NCBI GenBank assembly: GCA_958426425.1
Contig: CATZYY010000090.1
Span: 1-9,245, forward strand
Direction: 5' to 3'
Length of the DNA stretch: 9,245 nucleotides
DNA from: an uncultured Oscillospiraceae bacterium
GTDB lineage: Bacteria > Bacillota > Clostridia > Oscillospirales > Oscillospiraceae
Numbering within the stretch: the first letter of the stretch is position 1; each line of letters begins with the position of its first letter. The notes beneath the pieces were generated by a model. That model had not been told where the DNA came from. It searched no databases and worked only from the letters and a program-made list of their open reading frames with translations. The translations under genes were made by a program, and so were the position numbers. Below are positions 6,168 through 9,245 of the stretch, piece after piece.

Positions 6168-6196
6168 TTTTTATTCCGGGACAAATACAGTATAAT
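6168..6196 (+). promoter_or_regulatory. Probable promoter of thiI
   Basis: A perfect -10 TATAAT (6191-6196) lies about 85 nt upstream of the thiI start. The hexamer at a 17-nt spacing (6168-6173, TTTTTA) is a weak -35 in a T-rich stretch. Transcription would start near 6203, just ahead of two hairpins. Confidence 0.6.
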
Positions 6197-6211
6197 AAAA
6201 AAATCATGACA

Positions 6212-6250
6212 GCCGTCCCTGTGGGATGGCGCCGGCCTAAAGGGCCGGTG
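6212..6250 (+). promoter_or_regulatory. Two adjacent hairpins in the thiI leader
   Basis: The first stem is GCCGTCCC (6212-6219) with GGGATGGC (6223-6230), 8 bp with one G.U pair and a TGT loop. The second is CCGGCC (6232-6237) with GGCCGG (6243-6248) and a TAAAG loop; it can grow by G.U and C-G pairs that compete with the foot of the first stem. No U-run follows. I do not see TPP-riboswitch core motifs. The layout resembles the comM leader but shares no sequence with it. Confidence 0.5.
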
Positions 6251-6279
6251 AAAATTCTTGTACTGTACGGAGGTCCATT

Positions 6280-7491
6280 ATGACGATCGATCCCGTGTCC
6301 AGACAGGACATCTTTTTATTGAAGCTGGGCGAGGTGGTCCTGAAGGGCCAGAACCGCCACTCCTTTGAGGACAAGCTGGTGAACAACGTCCGCCGCCGGT
6401 TAAAGGGCTGCGGCAGTTTTCAGGTCTATATCCGCCAGAGCACCATCTACGTGGAGCCCACCACGGAGCACTGCGACATGGAGGCCGCCTTTGCCGCCTG
6501 CCGGCAGGTCTTCGGCGTGGTGGCGGTGGCCCGGGCGGCCCCCTGCGAGAAGACCGTGGAGGCCATTGTGGAGACGGCCAAGACCTATCTGGCCGACGCC
6601 TTTGCCGCCGCCCGCAGCTTCAAGGTGGAGAGCAAGCGGGCCGACAAGACCTTCCATCTCAACTCCATTCAGCTGAGCCAGGAGGTGGGCGGCGAGCTTG
6701 CGGAGGCCTTCCCGGGCGTGGCCGTGGATGTCCACAACCCGGACCTGACGGTGTTTGTGGAAATCCGGGAGAAGTACGCTTACGTCCACACCCCCGCCGT
6801 CCCCGGCGCCGGAGGACTGCCCATCGGCATGGGCGGCCGGGCGGTGAGCCTGCTCTCCGGCGGACTGGACAGCCCGGTGTCCTCCTGGATGATGGCCCGG
6901 CGGGGCGTGGAGCTGGAGATGGTCCACTTTGTCTCCCCGCCCTATACCTCTCCCCAGGCCCAGGAAAAGGTGCTGGAGCTGGCTCGGCTGCTGACGGACT
7001 GGTGCGGCCGGATGATGGTCCACATCATCCCCTTTACCCGTATTCAGGAGGAAATCCGCAAAAACTGCCCGGAGGAGTATTTCACCCTCATTATGCGGCG
7101 GTTTATGATGCGTCTTGCCCAGGCGGTGGCCGGGCGGTGCAAGGCCGGGGCCCTGGTCACCGGAGAGTCCCTGGGCCAGGTGGCCAGTCAGACCATGCTG
7201 GCCCTGGGCACCACCGACGATGTGTGTGAGCTGCCGGTTCTGCGGCCCCTGATCGGCATGGACAAGGTGGAAATCATCCGCATGGCCCGGGAGATCGGCA
7301 CCTACGATACCTCCATCCTGCCCTATGAGGACTGCTGCACCGTGTTCACCCCCCGGCATCCCTGCACCCGGCCCAAACTGGAGGATGTGCGCTCCGCCGA
7401 GGCCGCCCTGGACGTGGAGGCCCTGGTAGCGGAGGCCCTGGCGGGCCGCCAGTGGGTGTGGGTAAAGCCCGGCGACGCGCCCCGGATCTGA
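6280..7491 (+). CDS. thiI: tRNA 4-thiouridine sulfurtransferase ThiI (short, rhodanese-less form)
   Basis: ThiI adenylates U8 of tRNA and transfers sulfur to make 4-thiouridine; in many bacteria it also passes sulfur to ThiS for the thiamine thiazole. The protein has 403 residues. An N-terminal ferredoxin-like domain begins IFLLKLGEVVLKGQNRHSFE (11-30). A THUMP domain covers about 60-167. The PP-loop ATPase domain has SGGLDSPV (193-200), ALVTGESLGQVASQT (291-305) and DCCTVFTPRHPCTRP (351-365); C352 or C353 corresponds in place to the mechanistic cysteine of this domain. The C-terminal rhodanese domain of E. coli ThiI is absent, as is normal in Firmicutes, so a cysteine desulfurase should deliver sulfur directly. 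Such a nifS-type gene often sits next to thiI in Firmicutes but is not present in this window. GGAGG (6269-6273) sets the ATG at 6280. The gene ends in its own terminator. Confidence 0.96.
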   Translation: MTIDPVSRQDIFLLKLGEVVLKGQNRHSFEDKLVNNVRRRLKGCGSFQVYIRQSTIYVEPTTEHCDMEAAFAACRQVFGVVAVARAAPCEKTVEAIVETAKTYLADAFAAARSFKVESKRADKTFHLNSIQLSQEVGGELAEAFPGVAVDVHNPDLTVFVEIREKYAYVHTPAVPGAGGLPIGMGGRAVSLLSGGLDSPVSSWMMARRGVELEMVHFVSPPYTSPQAQEKVLELARLLTDWCGRMMVHIIPFTRIQEEIRKNCPEEYFTLIMRRFMMRLAQAVAGRCKAGALVTGESLGQVASQTMLALGTTDDVCELPVLRPLIGMDKVEIIRMAREIGTYDTSILPYEDCCTVFTPRHPCTRPKLEDVRSAEAALDVEALVAEALAGRQWVWVKPGDAPRI

Positions 7492-7498
7492 TGACCAC

Positions 7499-7533
7499 GG
7501 GTCCCGCGGGGGTGTACCCCTGCGGGACCTTTT
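7499..7533 (+). terminator. Rho-independent terminator of thiI
   Basis: GGTCCCGC (7500-7507) pairs with GCGGGACC (7522-7529). The stem continues through one G.T pair and four G-C pairs (7508-7512 with 7517-7521) to a TGTA loop, 13 bp in all. TTTTGCCTCT follows directly. It lies 8 nt past the stop codon. The T-run is short but the stem is very strong. Confidence 0.85.
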
Positions 7534-7640
7534 GCCTCTAAGGCTCCGCAAACTCCGTCTCTGCGAAAATGCTGCGCTGGCGCCTGGTACTTACGGCGGC
7601 ACCGACCGCCCCAGCGTCGGCCATGGGAGGTTTTGTTTCC
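7534..7640 (+). promoter_or_regulatory. Leader of cinA, structured but without a clear promoter
   Basis: The 107 bp between the thiI terminator and cinA hold no good -35/-10 pair. The best candidate is an extended -10-like TGGTACTTA (7585-7593) with no -35. CGCTGG (7575-7580) can pair with CCAGCG (7611-7616), enclosing a GGCGG/CCGCC hairpin (7595-7599 with 7606-7610). An alternative pairing is CCGAC (7602-7606) with GTCGG (7616-7620). cinA could depend partly on read-through from thiI. Confidence 0.35.
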
Positions 7641-8894
7641 ATGTCTCATACCACTGAAATCATTGCTGTGGGCACCGAGCTGCTTTTGGGCAACATTGCC
7701 AACACCAATGCCCAGGTATTGTCCCAGAGCCTCTCCACTCTGGGCGTCAATGTCTTCTGGCACACGGTGGTAGGCGATAACCCGGAGCGGCTGGTGGAGG
7801 CCCTGGGCGTGGCCCGCCGCCGGGCGGACATTCTCATCACCACCGGAGGCTTGGGACCCACCTACGACGACCTGACCAAGCAGACTATCTGCGCCGCCTT
7901 CGGCAAGCCCCTGGTGTTCCACCCGGACATTCTGGAGGACATCCGGGACTTTTATACGAAAAACCTCCACGCCCCCATGCCGGAGAACAACCGCCAGCAG
8001 GCGGAGCTGCCGGAGGGGTGCGTCATCTTCGACAACCCCGTAGGCACCGCCCCCGGCTGCGCCTTTGAAGCGGACGGCGTCCATGTGCTGATGCTGCCGG
8101 GTCCGCCCCACGAGATGGAGACTATGCTCCGCCGGTGGGTAGAACCGTATCTGCGGAACCTTTCCAAAGAGGTCATCGTCTCCCACGACATCATGACCTT
8201 CGGCCTGGGGGAATCCTATGTGGACCAGCTGCTCCATGAGACCATGTCCCACATGGAAAACCCCTCTCTGGCCACCTACGCCAAGCCCTGCGAGGTGCGC
8301 CTCCGGGCCACCGCCAAGGCGGACAGTGTCCAGGCGGCGGAGGCCATGCTGACCCCGGTGGTGGCGCAGGTGCGGCAGGCCCTTGGGGATTACGTCTATG
8401 GCGTGGATATTCAGGACTTAGCTCAGGCATGCATGGAGGGACTGCTGAGAAAGGGCCTGACCCTGGCTACCGCCGAGAGCTGCACCGGGGGTCTCGTGGC
8501 CAGGCGCATCACCGCCCTGCCCGGCGCCTCCAGGGTCTATCGGGGCGGCGTGGTCAGCTACTGGACGGAGATCAAGGCCGCCGTGCTGGGGGTGCCTCAG
8601 GAGATTCTGGATACATACGGCGCCGTGTCGGAGCCCACCGCCCGGGCCATGGCCCAGGGTGCCCGCCGCCTTACCGGCGCGGAGATTGCCGTATCGGTCA
8701 CCGGCGTGGCGGGTCCGGATCCGGATGAGCGGAACAACCCCGTGGGGCTGGTCTTCATCGGCCTGGACACACCGGATGGCACCTTCTGCCGCCGGACGGA
8801 GTCCGGCCGGCGGCGCCGGGATCGAATTCAGGATCTGGCCGCCAATCACGCCCTGGACATGGTGCGCCGGTATTTGGCTGGCTTGCAGCCCTAA
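7641..8894 (+). CDS. cinA: CinA-family nicotinamide-nucleotide amidohydrolase
   Basis: CinA proteins couple an N-terminal MoCF/COG1058 domain, which in studied members hydrolyses ADP-ribose, to a C-terminal domain that deamidates NMN, so they salvage and clean up pyridine nucleotides. The older name, competence/damage-inducible protein, reflects co-expression with recA in some Firmicutes. From ATG at 7641 the protein has 417 residues, the usual length. The N-terminal domain (about 1-170) shows AVGTELLLGNIANTNA (9-24), TTGGLGPTYDD (67-77) and LPGPP (152-156). A linker domain follows (about 175-255). The amidohydrolase domain (about 260-417) has AESCTGG (278-284), in which the serine is expected to be catalytic, and TGVAGPD (354-360). 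The start is chosen for GGGAGG (7625-7630) upstream and because MSHTTEIIAVGTE is the normal CinA N-terminus. recA is not next to it here; a collagen-like gene follows instead. Confidence 0.95.
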   Translation: MSHTTEIIAVGTELLLGNIANTNAQVLSQSLSTLGVNVFWHTVVGDNPERLVEALGVARRRADILITTGGLGPTYDDLTKQTICAAFGKPLVFHPDILEDIRDFYTKNLHAPMPENNRQQAELPEGCVIFDNPVGTAPGCAFEADGVHVLMLPGPPHEMETMLRRWVEPYLRNLSKEVIVSHDIMTFGLGESYVDQLLHETMSHMENPSLATYAKPCEVRLRATAKADSVQAAEAMLTPVVAQVRQALGDYVYGVDIQDLAQACMEGLLRKGLTLATAESCTGGLVARRITALPGASRVYRGGVVSYWTEIKAAVLGVPQEILDTYGAVSEPTARAMAQGARRLTGAEIAVSVTGVAGPDPDERNNPVGLVFIGLDTPDGTFCRRTESGRRRRDRIQDLAANHALDMVRRYLAGLQP

Positions 8895-8898
8895 AGGA

Positions 8899-8925
8899 AC
8901 ACCCGGGGTGTCAGATGCATATACT
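8899..8925 (+). promoter_or_regulatory. Possible mother-cell (sigma-E/sigma-K type) promoter before the collagen-like gene
   Basis: CATATACT (8918-8925) differs from the sigma-E -10 pattern CATACAnT at one defined position and shares CATA with the sigma-K pattern. An AC dinucleotide 17 nt upstream (8899-8900) would fit the short sigma-K -35. TATACT (8920-8925) could also be a sigma-A -10, but no -35 goes with it. The predicted start is near 8933, which leaves a leader of about 20 nt. The signal is short and could be chance. Confidence 0.3.
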
Positions 8926-8964
8926 GGTTTGATCCCTTAGAAAGGAGATCTATGTATATGCATC
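8914..8964 (+). promoter_or_regulatory. Stem-loop enclosing the ribosome binding site and start codons of the collagen-like gene
   Basis: GATGCATATAC (8914-8924) and GTATATGCATC (8954-8964) are a perfect 11-bp inverted repeat. Inside it, GATC (8931-8934) plus CCTT (8935-8938) pair with AAGG (8942-8945) plus GATC (8947-8950), with a single bulged A at 8946 and an AGA loop. The AAGGAG ribosome binding site (8942-8947) is thus in the inner stem. The G of the first ATG and the whole second ATG (8958-8960) are in the outer stem. An RNA carrying both arms should be poorly translated. As DNA the outer repeat could also be an operator. Confidence 0.6.
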
Positions 8965-9245
8965 ATTGTCAGGATGATTCCTGCTGTTCTTTCCACTGCT
9001 GCGATCCCTGCAGCAGCGCTTGTTCCTGCCCGCCGCCCTGCCCCTGCCGGACAGAAATCACCGTGGGTACCACAGTGACCACAGCTCCGGGTACCAATGC
9101 CCGTGTGCTTTCTACGCCCACCCCCTGCGGTACGAAATTAGACTTCTTCAGCCCCCGGGGTGCCCAAGGTCCGCAAGGCCCGGAGGGTCCTCAGGGTCCG
9201 CAAGGTCCCCAGGGTCCGGAGGGTCCTCAGGGTCCGGAGGGTCCC
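8952..9245 (+). CDS. Cysteine-rich collagen-like (Gly-X-Y) protein, N-terminal part (partial)
   Basis: The reading frame stays open from ATG at 8952 to the right edge, 98 codons. Residues 1-32 are very cysteine-rich: C6, C11, C12, C16, C17, C20, C24, C26, C30 and C32, with C59 later. A Thr/Pro-rich stretch follows (34-58). Collagen triplets begin at G70: GAQ, then only GPQ and GPE triplets to the edge. There is no signal peptide. Bacterial proteins of this kind form triple helices and often sit on spore or cell surfaces, BclA of the exosporium being the best known. The cysteine head could cross-link into a spore coat or exosporium layer as cysteine-rich coat proteins do; this is inference. 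AAGGAG (8942-8947) lies 4 nt from ATG 8952 and 10 nt from the in-frame ATG at 8958, so either could be the start. It lies 57 bp after cinA on the same strand. The C-terminal domain is outside the window. Confidence 0.85.
   Translation, partial: MYMHHCQDDSCCSFHCCDPCSSACSCPPPCPCRTEITVGTTVTTAPGTNARVLSTPTPCGTKLDFFSPRGAQGPQGPEGPQGPQGPQGPEGPQGPEGP
9159..9245 (+). repeat. 9-bp tandem repeats coding for Gly-Pro-Gln/Glu triplets
   Basis: From 9159 to the edge the DNA is a run of 9-bp units of the form GGTCCNCAR or GGTCCNGAG, about nine and a half units. Several units are identical, and a longer block of GPE-GPQ-GP coding sequence occurs twice. Such repeats tend to vary in number by slippage or recombination, so the length of the collagen region probably differs between strains and is easily collapsed in short-read assembly. 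Confidence 0.85.

Noticed and set aside
5134..6195. Long plus-strand open frame opposite the PepSY gene
   Set aside because: Antisense to a protein with a signal peptide, stalk domain and PepSY domains. Its own N-terminus crosses a terminator and a promoter.
6203..6279. TPP riboswitch in the thiI leader
   Set aside because: The leader is too short and lacks the CUGAGA-type core of the thi box. The two hairpins alone do not support it.
7569..7640. A longer cinA beginning at ATG 7569
   Set aside because: No ribosome binding site precedes 7569, and the extra 24 residues do not resemble CinA. ATG 7641 has GGGAGG upstream and gives the standard N-terminus.
6400..8252. Long minus-strand open frames opposite thiI and cinA
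   Set aside because: Both are antisense to conserved genes, cross intergenic spacers and the thiI terminator, and lack ribosome binding sites.
8899..8911. Terminator after cinA (ACACC/GGTGT hairpin)
   Set aside because: The stem is 5 bp with a 3-nt loop and no T-run follows, so read-through into the collagen-like gene is more likely.
9159..9245. CRISPR-like or intergenic tandem repeat
   Set aside because: The 9-bp periodic repeats lie in an open frame and encode perfect Gly-X-Y triplets. There are no spacers.

Overview
The window reads as chromosomal DNA from a GC-rich, strictly anaerobic, probably spore-forming member of the Clostridia, in the style of Oscillospiraceae gut bacteria such as Flavonifractor, Lawsonibacter or Intestinimonas. 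That assignment is inference. It rests on a homodimer-type pyruvate:ferredoxin oxidoreductase, strong GGAGG ribosome binding sites, sigma-A promoters of Firmicute type inside short AT-rich gaps, GC-rich codon use, a rhodanese-less ThiI and a collagen-like Gly-X-Y protein. I see no mobile element, tRNA, rRNA or CRISPR array.

Layout from left to right. (1) Bases 1-1298, minus strand: the N-terminal third of nifJ, cut by the window edge, with an extended -10 promoter and a Rex-like palindrome upstream. (2) Bases 1600-3117, plus strand: a comM/yifB-type Mg-chelatase-like AAA+ ATPase with a TTG start, a leader with two tandem hairpins, and a strong terminator. (3) Bases 3189-5098, minus strand: an FMN-dependent flavoprotein with a compact four-cysteine motif, then a LysR-type regulator with its own consensus promoter, then a 79-residue two-helix membrane protein. 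(4) Bases 5254-6036, minus strand: a secreted protein with a copper-amine-oxidase-like stalk domain and two tandem PepSY domains, ended by its own terminator. (5) Bases 6280-7491, plus strand: thiI, with a structured leader and a terminator. (6) Bases 7641-8894, plus strand: cinA. (7) From 8952 to the right edge, plus strand: the start of a cysteine-rich collagen-like protein.

The genes do not make up one pathway. They are mostly independent transcription units for central anaerobic metabolism (nifJ), DNA uptake or recombination (comM), thiolation of tRNA and thiamine precursors (thiI), and repair of pyridine nucleotides (cinA). The flavoprotein, LysR regulator and small membrane protein may form a small redox-related regulatory cassette.

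The least ordinary part is the right end. The ribosome binding site and both possible start codons of the collagen-like gene lie inside one long imperfect stem-loop (8914-8964). A CATA-type -10 element overlaps the left arm of that stem. This suggests that read-through transcripts are silenced at translation while transcripts started locally are not.
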